This document shows, in pieces, positions 40,166-52,737 of a stretch of DNA of 64,000 nt. The first letter of the stretch is position 1; the number at the start of each line of letters is the position of its first letter. The DNA is from Macrocystis pyrifera (lineage: Eukaryota; Sar; Phaeophyceae; Laminariales; Laminariaceae), in contig JASSKH010000003.1 of the NCBI GenBank assembly GCA_031763025.1, positions 13,760,992 to 13,824,991 on the forward strand, in the 5' to 3' direction. Made by a program: the position numbers and the translations under genes. The notes beneath the pieces are model-generated. The model did not search any database. It worked only from the letters and a program-made list of their open reading frames with translations, and was not told where the DNA came from.

Positions 40166-43100
40166 CACATTTGTTTTTACTCACAAACATTAATATATCC
40201 AGGTCTCCAATCACCCAATTTTTCGTGTTGAGGTCGGCAGGTGCCTAGAGAGGCTAGAAATCTATAATAGTATTCTATGCCAGGTACGTGAATCGAACAA
40301 ATGCGTGTTCATACCATAGTAACCGAAAAATAAAACAAAACGACAGCCCACTTTATTTTCGAGTCCCAGACTGGGGGGAGTGTATATATATTTTTTTGTT
40401 GGAAAAAACTGAGAAAAGACGTTGCGTTCGATTTCTGACAAAAACCCCAACCCGGTAGAGTGTTTTCAATTCCGACATGCTGGCGAGTGTGGCTCCGTTT
40501 TCCTTTCTTTCGTGTACCCCTGGTTCATATGGAGTTTTTTAAAATATTGCCATCTGCATCCGGGAGCGGGGCTGGTGTGTTTATGGGGTACGAAAATGAG
40601 CTCTGACTTTGCCTCTGCCCTGGTTCAGAACGTACGCGAAGTCTCCATCTAGCGGTGTGTGCATCCACCAACAATCGTCGAAACATCCTTCCTTCAAGGA
40701 GCAAAAAGAGCTTCAAGTGCGTACGCAGCATTTTGATAGACAACCTTTTTTATGCATGCTAGTATACTTCCCAGGCATACACGTGCCTGGCGATGAGTTT
40801 CTATCTCTGATTTCTGAAGAATATCCTCCGGTGTATGCACGGGTTTACTGCGGATATATATTTGGAGACATTGCCGACTACGAGTACAACGCATTAATGC
40901 AGCTGTTTTTACTGTGTCCATGCCCGGGGCGCCCGGGATCCGTTGCTTGGACCCTGATTAAAAACCAAACCACAAACAGAACTTTTAATATCATTGCGTT
41001 GTACAGATAGTCGACTACGTTCACAGTGCACAAGTCTCTGCGTCGGTTACATGTTACGGCTCAGGTTGGAATTGCAGCCCACATACAACGTAAACAAGTG
41101 GATATCCCAGAAGATGATTCCCGGGTGCCACAGCACCCCCTCAGAGTATTCCACAGGCCCGAAAGGACTTGGGGCAACTTGACAAGAATAGTAAGGGGCA
41201 AACAAAATGTCCATGACCAAGATTATGCGAGAAATCCTTGCCACTTTACGACTAGAAACGAAACGCTTCTTCCTCCAACGGTTGGCCAGGCCTGCCCGAA
41301 CGCGGGTGTGTACCTCAACATACACACTTCGCCTACGTGCTCTTCTGTTGCCGCTTCCGCCACGATCGCGTGCTCGTCCCGGCGATCTATCGAAGGGTAG
41401 ACTACCACCTATTTGATACCTGGTATGCGTGCATGATGCGAGTTTACGCTCTCGTCCGTCACCCTTTTTTTTTTTCTTCCACTCGGACGAGTGCTCGTAT
41501 TGTTCGATGGCCTGCAATTTCCTTCTGTCGTCTGCCCTGAGAGACCGGACAATATCCAAGGTCAGACTACAGTACTGAAACAGCCTCATGTGCTTTTGGA
41601 AGCCCTGTCAGGTGTGTCGCTCCAGTGTGCAGGCAACACTGCAACCGTCCTCAGCAGCATTAACAATCAATGACAAAAGATGCCGACAACGCTGCCCCAC
41701 TCTCCAGCAAAGAAGAAACATGGTCCAGCCCTTCAAATGATAACTCTTATCATCTGGTCCGTCTGATGGAATTTTAACAAAATAATGTCATTTCGGATGA
41801 GAGTGGTTCCGAGCGAATGACATAACCTCAAGTTTGATGAAATATAGCATGAAAACGCCCTGTTCCAGATGCATCAGATGTACGGATGCGATTTCAGATT
41901 TTTTTCTCGCGTCTAGGAAAAAAAAATGATTTAGTTTTTTTTTCGTGGTGTATATTTGATCATTTTATGTAGATGCTTGAATGGGCAGTTATCGCTGTAT
42001 TTTTTACAATGAATTTGAAGAGATACTCCGCCAGGGAAATACGTGAGTATATCTCAATTCTTTTTTTTGAATCTTTTTTGGATGAGAAAACGTCGAAACG
42101 TCGTGATTCCGAGTGGTTCAGCGTGTTGTTTTCCACGGCGAAATTGGTCTGACACATCCCTGAAAACTCGACGGATTCGAAGAAATGGACGAATAGGTGT
42201 TTATGCGTTAATTGTTTGCTTCTCCAAAACTTGTGGAACGAGAATGCGAGGGTCAAACGGGGCAAAACGTAGATTTTTTCATCTCATCCCCTGGGCACTT
42301 TTTCAAAAATGTTTTCAGTCTATGTCTTGGTCTGATTATAGGGAGTTCAGCCCACGCGTTAATTTTCTTTTTACTCGTACTGAGTTTGACTCGCTCGAAG
42401 TCCCTCGTTCAAAACTGCGCCAAAAACGGCGCTAAAAACCGGAACGATACAGCTCAAACGTTTTCATACTGGATTAAATATCCACCTCCGACAGTGACCA
42501 TCGATGTCTTTTTTTTCAACGGATTTCGGCGCGCCTTGCCTTGCCCACGCGATCCCGGCAAGCATTGCTTCAACTGCTGACTTTTGAAAACGATCGAGCA
42601 GAAGGGGGTAGCCGGTAGAATCAAAATTCAATGGGACGGACTACAGTAGGTACGATGATACATCAAAGTACAGCAGTACTCACTTTTTTCTATTTTTTTG
42701 TCCTCTGCACGCGGTAGGAGACCCCCCTAGCCACGGCTAGTAGCCGGTAGGGTGACGGGACCGCATCCAGGCCACCGCTGACTTCCCCTGCACGCAATTG
42801 ATAATCCTCCTCGCCGCGGCTACGTTACCCAACGCGACTAAAAAATGCCTAGATGGCGTTCAATTGACCAGATTTCGTAAAAATTCCGGCGTGGACCACG
42901 AAAATATCGATGGAAATATGATGTCGCCAGGAAACGAATAATCCACAGCACTACAACGACGATACACCCCTGAACTCAGCAGGAGTCCGGGGCCAGCATC
43001 GCCGAGCACCCAGCTCGGTAGATGGGCTCAGATCAATAGTAAACAGAGTGTTGTTGCGTTGTTAGTAGGCAACGTTCCCAATTTCTACGTGGGTTGCATG

Positions 43101-44149
43101 TTGCGCGAGCTGCAGCCTGCATATGAGTAGTAAACCCGTGCATGTGCCGAAGGATGATGATCTGCATACGCCACAAACTGTACGTCGGCGGAACGGACGG
43201 ACGACTTGTTAAACTCGTTTTCATCGTTTTTGATGTATTTTCTGCGTGCTTGTATAAATATATATTTGATGGATATTGATATTAGTATAAAGTACCATTC
43301 TCGACAGAAATGCAAGGACCGTATAGCCGTCATACTGCTGTACAAAACGTCCCTTATGTTTCCTTCTAGGGCTGGTACCTACACTAGTAGGCACTTTTGT
43401 CGCTTATTAATAGCCTTCCTTTCGCGGACGTGACCCCGCTTCGATTCTACCGATCACTCCCCGAAACAGTACGTAGCCGACGGTGTCATCGTCGTTTTTT
43501 TGCGCACACCAACATACCTGGTACTCGATCAAAGCATTCGACGTACGTACGCCAACTGGGCAGAAACGGAAATATTATACCCTCCCTCGGTTTCATGACG
43601 ACGACGATACTGCTGTACCAGCATGTTGACCAAGTAAAGCCTAAGGAAACCGAGACGCACCAATCGCCCGCGTAGCGAAACTTCGACCTGTATTTATGCC
43701 CCCTCGAGCAGCCGAGAAGCCTTTTGAATTTGGTGAAATGAGCTTTGGGATGGCTTTTTTCGTGTCGCCCCGTTCGCTGCATTTTTGTACTGGGTGAATT
43801 AATAACAACGACGAAGTCGGGGGTCGTAGTATCCCGCTGTCTGTCCAGCAATGCGAGGACCTTTGTGGTACTCGTGTTCATGTCCATGGGGTCCATACTA
43901 ATCCGAACAGCGGGCGGTGTCTGCTTCTATTTAAGCAGGTTTCCGCTCCGAACCCTGGATGGGGTTACATTCTCGCGACTATTAAAAAAACGACGCGTTC
44001 TTTTGTTTGGGCGCATCCATCATTGGCCGATGGGCCTTAGTCGTACATGATTGGAAGAAAATTTGCTGTTTTACACGATTTTTCGTAACATCCTCTGGTG
44101 GAGAACGGCTCCGTATATACTGGGAATCCCTACGTATAACGATTTTTTT

Positions 44150-44565
44150 TGTCCGGGAACAGCGGAAACTGATAATCAGGACGACGTAGGCGAGATTTAA
44201 ATCGCGACTATGGGGCGTTCACGACCCATTCCCGGGTTTTAGGCCTCGCGTTTCGCATTTTCCCGTTGTGGTCGACCTCTCCTGCACACCAACTCCCGCA
44301 AACCAGGGTGCAACTACAGCTGAGCCCTGCAGCAGCGTCTTTCTTGCTGAATAAACCCTAAAAACTCCAGGTAAATATCACGTAAGTCCCCTCGCTGTAA
44401 TTCTCACAGCCCGGCAGCACTATAACCCTAACACTATCCCCAATCCTAACCGTATGTCCAACCCAAAACTCAAGGGCTGAAATCCTGGGATGGCTGGTAA
44501 ATGTCCCAGTAGTCGTGATTTACATCTCGGCTACGTAGTCGTGATTATCAGTTCCCGGAAAAGCC
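44150..44565. mobile_element. Fold-back element, ~60-bp termini
   Basis: The left arm has GTCCGGGAACAGCGGAAACT then GATAATCAGGACGACGTAGG (44152-44191). The right arm has the complement ACGTAGTCGTGATTATCAGT then TCCCGGAAAAG (44532-44562), with outer TAAATCGCGACTATGGGG matched by CCCAGTAGTCGTGATTTA. The 250-bp centre contains ATAACCCTAACACTATCCCC. Non-coding. Confidence 0.65.
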
Positions 44566-45684
44566 TTGCAGAGTCGTTTTACTAGAAGCAGCTACATCAG
44601 CTTTCAAGCATAATCAGCTCTACACCGATACAATGACAACCGTGACGCGCGCAAGGGCACAAGACTCAGTTTGCTTCTACTGGTACCGTTGTAATGGTAT
44701 ATCATGCCATGGCAACGGGCATTAGTGGATGTTATCGGCGGCTCCTGCACTGCCTGCGACTGCGTTGCCATCCCGCTATCACTCCCTGAATCAGTATTTA
44801 TTTCCGTTGATGCGTTTCAACACATTTGGGCCGGGTGTTGGTGAAGAGCAGGAGGCGCACTGGAATGTACTGTGAGCTATCTGCTCGACAGGAGATGTTG
44901 GTGAACCATCCCCTGATTACCACCCTGCCACATGTTTTGTCTGCGGTTCTTGCGTGAGGCTTGCACTTGTGGCCAATTTGCGATATTACGGGTTTTTATG
45001 ACAATTTGTACGGTATTACACATCCTGTGTGAACGGTGTGAACTGGGGTCCGTTGAATGAACACGAAATCAGGTCGACACGGGTGAATCGTTTGTGTTGT
45101 CGCCTATCTCCCTCGCGAAGAGGTCTGCCCTGTTTGCGCATTTTTTTCCCTTGAGATCACAAGGTACCTGGTACCTAATTGTTTTACGTACAATCGCTCA
45201 CACAGAGGTCATGTCTTCGGTACAAACGGACCAGCGGGGCGTTTATTTTGTTCAAGGCATCTCAGCGTGTCCTTGTGGTCATAATAACTTTAGCCATACA
45301 AATACCTAATCCTAAACGTCCATCGTACGCTTGGAGACAATTTTTACAGTACACCGTTTTCGTCACGTACGGTACATGAGTTATTTTGTCCACAAGACAC
45401 CATACAGTATATATATTTTTTTAATGTTTTTTTGCTTCGCATCGTTTCAACTTGTCGTGGTCTGTTCCGGTCGTGACTCCTCATTTTCGTGATTTTTCCG
45501 AGGGGCCTTTAGATTCTGTGAATGGTAGCCTGCCTCTCTCTTGGACGCGCCTCGATGTTACTGACCAACCTCCGCCGCAATTTATCGTCGTCTGCCCCTG
45601 CCTCCTTTTTTCTTGCTTTTGTTTCCTGTCCGTTTCCGACGATGTTTTCGTCTCCGAAAACTTCCATACAAAACGTTTCAAAAG

Positions 45685-45941
45685 AGAGGTGAAACTCCCA
45701 GGAAAAGACTACAAGAGCCCACAGTCGTTTCCGTTCGGTACCCCGTACGTCGAGATCCGCGATTTTCTCGCCGATCAGAACGAGGAACTTTTCCGGCGCA
45801 ACAGCGTGCTGGGCTTGCTTGAGAGGGACGCTGCGACGAAGCGTGCCCCGGAACGATGGCAAGCCCTCGACAGTGAAGAGGTGGCTTCGTTCGACGTGGT
45901 GGTTTGCTTCGAGAGCCGCGTGTTCGACCTGGTCGTGGAAG
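45685..45941 (+). CDS. SSU72: SSU72 exon 2: core of the phosphatase
   Basis: Entered after TTTCAAAAG: one base (A) completing Arg, then 85 codons and one base before GTACAT. EVKLPGKDYKSPQSFPFGTP, then YVEIRDFLADQNEELFRRNS, then VLGLLERDAATKRAPERWQA, then LDSEEVASFDVVVCFESRVF and DLVVE. This matches SSU72 VKLPG, FxTxYxxxxxDL, NGxLxxLxRNxRIKxxPERFQ and FDLILTCEERVYDQVVED. The Asp in SRVFDLVVED corresponds to the conserved acid of the ERVYDQVVED motif. The start AG was chosen because it alone gives AG|A GAG GTG, preserving the GTG(T/R)(H/E)VKLPG register. Confidence 0.96.
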
Positions 45942-46504
45942 GTACATTTTCGTTTGCTTTGACGTTGAAGGGCTGTTGTGCCGATTTATGTGTTGGTTTT
46001 GGTTCGTTGGATGTGTCTTGTTGTAATTGTTGTAGCGGTAGTAGTAGCCGCAGCAAGGGTCTTGGTAGTAGTAGCAGCAGCAGCAGTAATTGGAGTAGTT
46101 GCGGTAGCATTGGTGGCAATAGTAGTATTAACAGCAACAGTAGCAACGGCAGTAGTGGCAACAATAGGAAGTGTAGTAGTACTAGTAGCAGCAGTAGTAG
46201 TAGTAGTGTAGCGTTACCCGTTGACGCGGTTGAGGTAGGTGGATTGGGTGCTGTGGGCGTTGTTACCGCCTCGAGAGCGTCGGTAGGGATAAGGTTGAGG
46301 CACTTACGAAGGCATGGGTTGCACACTGGAGGGCCGTGGAGTCGTGCACCATTTTACTGCCAAAGGGAAGGGCTGCAGTTTGCAACGCCCAACGGTTTGC
46401 AAGAGTGTTCGGAAGACACGCAAATAACATATCTGCTGCTCCCCGTCTGTGTTCGTAAATTTGTCGCTGTCGAGTGCTCGCGCTGCTTTCGCCGCGGTGC
46501 CAGG

Positions 46505-47300
46505 CGACAGCAGTTACTCAAATAAATATTTCGTTGTCCACACGCAACCCTAGCGAGGATGCTGTCAATGTTGACGGAACACGTCGTTTGTTCGCGTTGC
46601 CAGGCCGCGAAGAGGCGCTGCATCGCTGCTGTCCTTGCTTGTACGTACCGATGGTAACAGAGGTAAACAACTGCAGCCGCGGTAGCAAACACATGCCAAT
46701 TTTTCCCTGAAACTAGCGGGCAGAGTTTGATCTATACATGGACTTGCATAAATTTGTTAGCGCAAATATTTTCTGTGGGTTACGTATGAGGATGGTTCAA
46801 GTAAACTTGTGGAACTTTGTTTTTTATCGCGTGCGGAATGGAGAAGTATCTTGTCGACACAACAGACATGACACCTCGATGTTCTCTCTCGCGAGGCATG
46901 GTTGCCGCGCTGACAGGCATGTACATCAGTTGCTCAAATCATATATCGTTGTCGAGACGAAATCCTAGCGAGGATGCCGTCAATGTTGACGGAACACGTC
47001 ATTAGCCCGCGTTGCCAGGCCGCGAAGATGCGCTGCAAAGCTGCTGTCGTTCCTTGTAGCGATGGTAACAGAGGTGTTGCACCTGCAGCCGCGGTAGCAA
47101 AAACATCCCAATTTTCCCCAGAATCTAGCGGGCAGAGTTTGATGCGCACTTGCATAAACTTGTTAGCACACGCATCCTCTGTGGGTTAGGAAGATAGTTC
47201 AAGCTCGCTGAACTTTGTTTTTTTTTATCGCGTGCGGAATGGAGAGGTATCATGTCGACACAACAAACTTGATACACCTCGATGTTCTCTCTCGCGAGGT
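46505..47300 (+). repeat. ~415-bp tandem duplication
   Basis: TAGCGAGGATGCTGTCAATG then TTGACGGAACACGTC begins at 46551 and again at 46966 (a 415-bp step). Downstream matches are GTTGCCAGGCCGCGAAGA, CAGCCGCGGTAGCAAA, AGCGGGCAGAGTTTGAT, ATCGCGTGCGGAATGGAGA and TCGATGTTCTCTCTCGCGAG. Two units, about 85 percent alike. Confidence 0.85.
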
Positions 47301-47799
47301 ATGTGTGGGTGGGTGCCAATTATGCGCAGTGCGTGTGCGGCAAAAGCACAGCCGTTGCGCCAAGGTGAGTGCTACAACGAGTGTACGGCGATGACGTCCA
47401 CAACTCAAAATAACTACGGTAGCACGGCAACCGTGTAGATGGTGCCGGCGGGTCAGACTTCCGGCGCCCTTTCGGCTTCCCGGCACCTGCCCTGACCGGC
47501 ACAAGCTGCACCTCAGTGAGCCACAATATATCACCCCTGTACCTTACCGGAGACCCGATGCTGGGAGAGTTCACCCGATTGTGCTGATACAAAAGTTTTT
47601 TTGTTAAAAAAAAAACAGGTTTTCACTGCTGCAGACGCGAACTTTCTTTGTAGGTACGTGCTCACCCCTTGTCTTGGCTGTGCCAGGTGCCAGATGGGCT
47701 TTTGATTCAGAGACCAGTGTTTCATGCCATCATGTGTAGGCTGCACCCTCTGTTACTGCCACCGTACGTACACATATATCTGAGTATAATTCTACGTAA

Positions 47800-47838
47800 G
47801 TTGTCCTCTGAACGGGAGTGCAGTTGTGAAGGGGTTAA
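47800..47838. mobile_element. MITE family B, half copy
   Basis: GTTGTCCTCTGAACGGGAGT then GCAGTTGTGAAGGGGTTAAC is the right half of the GACTGCAGTCC element, with several substitutions. Confidence 0.45.
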
Positions 47839-48674
47839 CGTCAGACCGCTTGTAGTTCACCGGCGCTCGTGACAATCAGGCCCCACAATCTGAAGCGAGC
47901 AACTGGCACAGCGAAGCCAACACGCGAGAGTTTGCAATGCACGCCAACACATCCATGGTGTTCTGGGCAGCCAAGACAACACGTCAAGCATTCGCATACA
48001 CACCCACACAAAGGTTCGGGTGTGTGTCGTACATATTTTCGGGATGATGCGGGTTGGTGCCGATTGTACTGTGGTTTTTGTTCAGAGCACGTTTGGAGCT
48101 TGGCCGAAAATCTACCGTTGTCTTCTGTGCACGCCCTTCCAGCCTTCAGTCTTATCGATTTAATCTTCGGGCACGCCAATGTAAACTCCGCCAGGAAACA
48201 TTTGAGGCCAAAAAAGTTACGCTCATGATGTTTCTTGATCCAACGAGGTGCCTTCGACGATTATACTCGTATTGCGTGCGTATCCATTCGTAGACAGAAC
48301 GATGCACAGATGATTCGAAGGCAGCAGTGCGACCTTTGCCAGAAAGTGAGTGGGCAAGGGATACGGGTGCGGAGCGCTGTCGCTTTGGTATACAGATACG
48401 GTTGTTTATCACTGGTTTCTCTTGGAATTGGTAGTACTCAACCGAACACTTTCTTACCTCTAACAACGAAGACCGCGCCGTTCGTCGTACAAACACGTAT
48501 CCAGGTCGAGGCCGAAATCGGTGGCTTCGGCGACGAAGGCAACATATTGCTATTTCGTCGTTGCTGGTGTTTCCATGTGACCAGATGTACCTGTTTTTGT
48601 CCGCTTCCCTACTTCTTTAGTCCTAAAAGTCCCAGAAATTGTGGTGGCTCCATCCAACCTCAAATGCTAATACG

Positions 48675-48900
48675 TAGGGAATAGAGCGGCAACGCATATC
48701 GTTGGCGCTGCAATTATGGTTAAAAACGAAAATAAACGCCTAGGAAACAGCACGGCAACGCATACTGTTGAAGCTGCTTTGCAGTGAAACACTATCCAGC
48801 ACCTTGGGAACAACACGGTACGTTGGCGGTGGTTTACAGTTAAAAAAAACTAGTCAACACCGGGGGAACTGCATGGCAACGCATATCGTTGCACCGTCAT
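48675..48900 (+). repeat. ~75-bp tandem repeat, GGAACAGCACGGCAACGCAT
   Basis: Four diverged units: GAATAGAGCGGCAACGCATA near 48680, GGAAACAGCACGGCAACGCA near 48744, GGAACAACACGGTACG near 48807 and GGAACTGCATGGCAACGCAT near 48865. Two more occur at 49281-49360, and a related form (GGGAACAGCAGGGCAACCCT) at 55849-55930. Confidence 0.75.
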
Positions 48901-49274
48901 ATAATACCATTTTATTTTATTTTTAATCCTCAGGCGGTTCGGTGAGAAAATAAAGCTCAAGAATGCCATTCTTCCACGTTCAAATTTCGTGTCGTGTGGC
49001 AATTCAACCCATAGCTCCCGTTGCAACATCAGAATAGGGTGCTGTTACCACTGGCGCTTGGGCACGTTGAGCCGACCTGACCTCCGAGAGACCTGACCTC
49101 CGAGAGGGAAAGGTGCGGTGGGGATTAGCCACCCGGGAGAGTCATCCCCTCCGGGTAGTGTGGGACTCGCGCGAGCTCACCCACTAACAAAAACCTAGGA
49201 TATGAGGCCTTCCCGCCGTACTTCGTCCAGTTACGGTCCACGCTACCGTTGGGGCGTTATTGGTCCTCAAGGTA

Positions 49275-49365
49275 GGAAACGACACGGCAACGCATGTATT
49301 TAGCGCTGCGTTACAGCAAAAAAAATACTCTTGAGCACGTAGGGAACAGCACGGCAACGCGTACC
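49275..49365 (+). repeat. Further copies of the GGAACAGCACGGCAACG repeat
   Basis: GAAACGACACGGCAACGCAT and GGGAACAGCACGGCAACGCG, about 70 bp apart, continue the array at 48675 after a 370-bp interruption. Confidence 0.7.
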
Positions 49366-49689
49366 AGTTTCGTTTTCGCTGAGTTACTCCACGAAATCGT
49401 GTGGTTTCCGATGGTTGACTGAGATGCGCGTCCACGTCCGAAATGTTGTCCCGGTCCGTGGCAAGACTAAACTACCGTGAACTTTTCACACCTCGAACAG
49501 ATCAGATTCCTACTCGAGGACCAAGATCCTTTGGGATAGATAGATCCTTGATCTAAATAATCCGCGGGATCTACAAGTATTTCTTGTTTTCAGGTGGAGA
49601 TCTGCACGGTCTAGCTCCTACACACGGACTGCACGAGGTTTGCCTAGGTGGCATCTATCTGTTATCTAGATATTTTACACCTGTTTGTC

Positions 49690-49965
49690 TAAGTGGGATC
49701 TGTATGATCTGCAGGATCTCGATCATATTCCACTGATGGATCTGTATGGTCTGCGGGATCTAGATCATATTTCACTGATGGATCTGTATGATCTGCGGGA
49801 TCTAGATCATATTCCACTGAGGGACCTGTATGATCTGCGGGATTCTAGATACATTTTTCACTGATGGATCTGTATGATCTGCGGGATCTAGATCATAGTC
49901 CACTGATGGATCTGTACGATCTGCGGGATCTAGATTATATTTCACTGATGGGCTCTTTGTCCTAG
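49690..49965 (+). repeat. 42-bp satellite, GATCTGTATGATCTGCGGGA
   Basis: Units GATCTGTATGATCTGCGGGA then TCTAGATCATATTCCACTGA TG follow each other with a 42-bp step, six copies from about 49697 to 49962. Related single units occur at 51395-51460 (two copies) and degenerate ones at 49540-49690, 50015-50040 and 50935-51040. Confidence 0.9.
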
Positions 49966-50949
49966 ATATTTCGTACCTTCGCGTGGTTGAGATCTGTATG
50001 TTTCACACGGTTCACACATTCGCCTGGGTGGGATCTGTATTCTATATACAGTACGAGCTGGTTCCAGTGACAGCCGAGGCTTATCAGCTTCGCACTTTTG
50101 CACTTTGGTTTGTGAGACTTAAAAAACGAAATCTGGCATGATTGTGCGCCATGGCAAGATGAAAAACTGGCCACTGGTCTTTTTTCATTTCCATGTTTTT
50201 TGGTCCTTGAGATACATTTCTGTTCCACAATATTTGTTGAAGCGCATACATTTCATGAAATAGCAACCCCTCATTGGGGGCAGAATACTTCACATGTCGG
50301 ACCCATCAGTGTAGATAGGTCAGATAGAAAAATGTTTTCTCTGATTTTTCGGCAATTTTAATAACCCTCCCTGATTCACGAAGAAAATAAAATAAACAAA
50401 GACCAGTGGCCAGTTTTTTTCATCTTGTCAGGACGCACAACCATCTCAAATTCCGTTTTCCAACTCTCAAAAACCAAAGTGCAAAAGTTATTCCCGTGAA
50501 CAGTAAATCTATCCTATTTATCCTAGGGTTGTTTATAAGCTCGAAAAGCTCAATACATCGTTCTAGTACTTTGGCAGGCGTCAAATAACAGCCTTACATG
50601 TTTCGCAGAACGAAACAATTGTCACAGACGTCTTCCCCTTGTTGATACGATCATGTAAACACTTCTGGCGTCGAATTATTCGACGTATTGGCCAATTTAT
50701 GGCCTAAATATGAATTTATATGAATTTTACTATAGGCAGTTTAAATCCCTTTGTCACGCCTCCGCAAGTAATGCGAACAATTTCCATATCTCGCGAACTA
50801 CAACTAGCATGCCAAAAGTCTCTTCAGCGATGTGTTGCCCTTCTTAAAGCGGGCATGTGGATTTAGTGTTGAAAATTTTGACGTATTCCGGTTTTTATTG
50901 CCCGAAGCTGGAATTTGATGTGTGTCGCTGGAACCAACCAGCAGATATT

Positions 50950-51770
50950 TCACACGTGTTTTGGCTGGGTGGAACCTGTATGATCTAGATCTCTCGCGCA
51001 TATTTACGTGGGTGGGATATGTACGATCTGCAGGATCTGATCGGTGCCCGCCGGTGATAGTCACATACCAATACCTCGTAAACGTAAACATAGGTTCGAA
51101 AACACCGGTGTCATACGATCGGAACTTGAACTGTTGTGATGGGAGCTACATTTACGCACATGACAGCCCGAGGTGGTTGCGGAGCAAGCTCCCATGCACG
51201 CACTGCCCAGCTTCATGAGCACACCATCAAAAACGTACTTGTAAATCATGTTCTGTTTTACGCCGGGATCGTTGCGATCTGCGGGATCTACTACTGTAGA
51301 TTTCTGTTTTGTAGGGGGGATCTGTACGTTGTAGCACTTACATTCACGTTCGCCTTGGAGTCTGCATGATAAGCAGATATTCGCACATGTTTTCCAGGGT
51401 GGGATCTGTATGATCTGCGGGATCTAGATCATAATCCACTGATGGATCTGTATGATCTGCGGCATTTGCAGTAAAGCAATTTTCGCATATGAGTTCTGTA
51501 TGACCTAGACATTTACCCACATGTTTGCCTGCGTAGGTATCTGTATAATCTAGACCTTTCCCACTGGTTTGACTGGGTGGGATCTGTATGATCTGTGTTT
51601 TTTTGGGGTGGGATTTGTATGTTATGCATGATTTGCTCATGTTTCGCGAGGTATTTATACGATCTCTATGACTTAGATATTTTGCACAACCTTTCCCTTT
51701 CGGCCCAAAAATATTCAGGTTATCTAGATCATGATCTGTTGGACGTGTGAAACATTTCCGTTTCCTTTTC
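50950..51770 (+). repeat. Degenerate GATCTG/ATCTAGA satellite, second block
   Basis: Scattered GGTGGGATCTGTATGATCTG, GATCTGCGGGATCTA and AGATATTTTGCAC words from 50960 to 51745, with one near-perfect pair at 51401-51460. Diverged kin of the 42-bp array, 1 kb upstream. Confidence 0.65.
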
Positions 51771-51923
51771 GATCCCAGCAAGTTTTTTCCAACATCCGTC
51801 CTCGCGCTTCTTTGCGTTTTTTCCTCATCAAAATAACGTTCGAGAGTCCCTGTTCTGGGTTTGACGCCGCTTTACCTCCTCATTTTGTTCCAGTTTTATG
51901 AAAACGAGATGGAGGCAAAATGT

Positions 51924-51924
<1 letters not shown>

Positions 51925-51955
<31 letters not shown>
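51925..51955 (+). repeat. 31-base C homopolymer
   Basis: Preceded by GGCAAAATGTAC. The AC before the C run recalls the C-tailed element (GAGTAC then C run), but nothing more of that element is present. Confidence 0.9.
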
Positions 51956-51956
<1 letters not shown>

Positions 51957-52244
51957 CCCGTCATTTGTGGAATGATTTGTGGAATCTAATCGTGGGGACG
52001 GTTACGCAATAAAAAAACCACCCCCACATATTTTTGGTACTGTTTTGGGTAGTAGTCTTGATTTCTTGTACGGTTTAATGGAAACCAACGGTACGACCTA
52101 GAAACATCCACAACCCCCTCACCCCCCATATTTTTGCACAGTTTTGTGGAAACCAACGGTATGCGGAAAAATATTCAAATATTTCTGTTCAGTTTTTGCA
52201 CAGGTCGTGGAAACCCAAGGGGTTGAACAGTATATTCGCCATTC

Positions 52245-52553
52245 GCGTCCCCGGTGGCTTGGTAGGTGGTCCGCGTGTCTATCAAGATCAATTTCGTGGG
52301 TTCAAGTCTCACCGAGTGCACGCTCGTAGGGACTTTTTCTTGCATGAAGAATTGGTCAGCGGAAAGCGCGAGAGCGTGAGTTAGCTACATTCGATGAAAA
52401 TCGACGAGCAGTGGGAATGCTGAACCCTATGCGCGACAAAAAATAAAGGCACGTACCGGGGGGGAGAAGGGACGATACCTGTGACCACGGCTTGTCCAGA
52501 AGATCGTTGAGGGCAAAACCTCCTACGAGTTAGGCTGGAAAGTAAAAGTGATG
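52245..52553 (+). mobile_element. tRNA-headed SINE-like element, copy 2
   Basis: A 309-bp near-identical inverted counterpart of 30852-31157. The head GTCCCCGGTGGCTTGGTAGG, with T arm CGTGGGTTCAAGTCTCACCG, is followed by hairpin CGAGTGCACGCTCG and TAGGGAC closing the stem. The body contains GGGAATGCTGAACCCTATGC, AAGGCACGTACC and CCTACGAGTTAGGCTGG. It ends GTAAAAGTGATGATTGATAT without a poly-A tail. Confidence 0.75.
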
Positions 52554-52737
52554 ATTGATATATGTATACAAGGGCTCCGCATGGGTGCCTGCCGACACCC
52601 ATGCTCCGGATAGGGAAATATACGTCGGTGCCACTTTGTCATTTGCTTTTTTTTTATGAGTAAATTACCATAGATACACCATTCGATCTTATTACGAACA
52701 GGATCAGGTAATTGCCAAATGGTGCAGGAAAATGGCA

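Larger units (their letters stand above)
35829..45684. other. SSU72 intron 1, 9.9 kb
   Basis: GTGAGC to TTTCAAAAG. It includes an 87-bp tandem pair, a family A MITE, tRNA-like relics, a 165-205-bp satellite array, two fold-back elements and much AT-rich sequence. No nested gene could be supported; open frames such as 38395-38772 and 43486-43896 lack motifs or splice context. Confidence 0.7.

Noticed and set aside
44415-44450. Telomere-like sequence (ATAACCCTAACACTATCCCC)
   Set aside because: Only one or two CCCTAA-like units, inside a fold-back element; no array.
45942-46525. Apparent 190-codon extension of SSU72 exon 2
   Set aside because: A trinucleotide repeat keeps the frame open. The conserved protein continues instead at 58118 in exact phase.
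49690-49965. CRISPR array
   Set aside because: Units are contiguous 42-bp repeats without unique spacers, in a eukaryotic intron.
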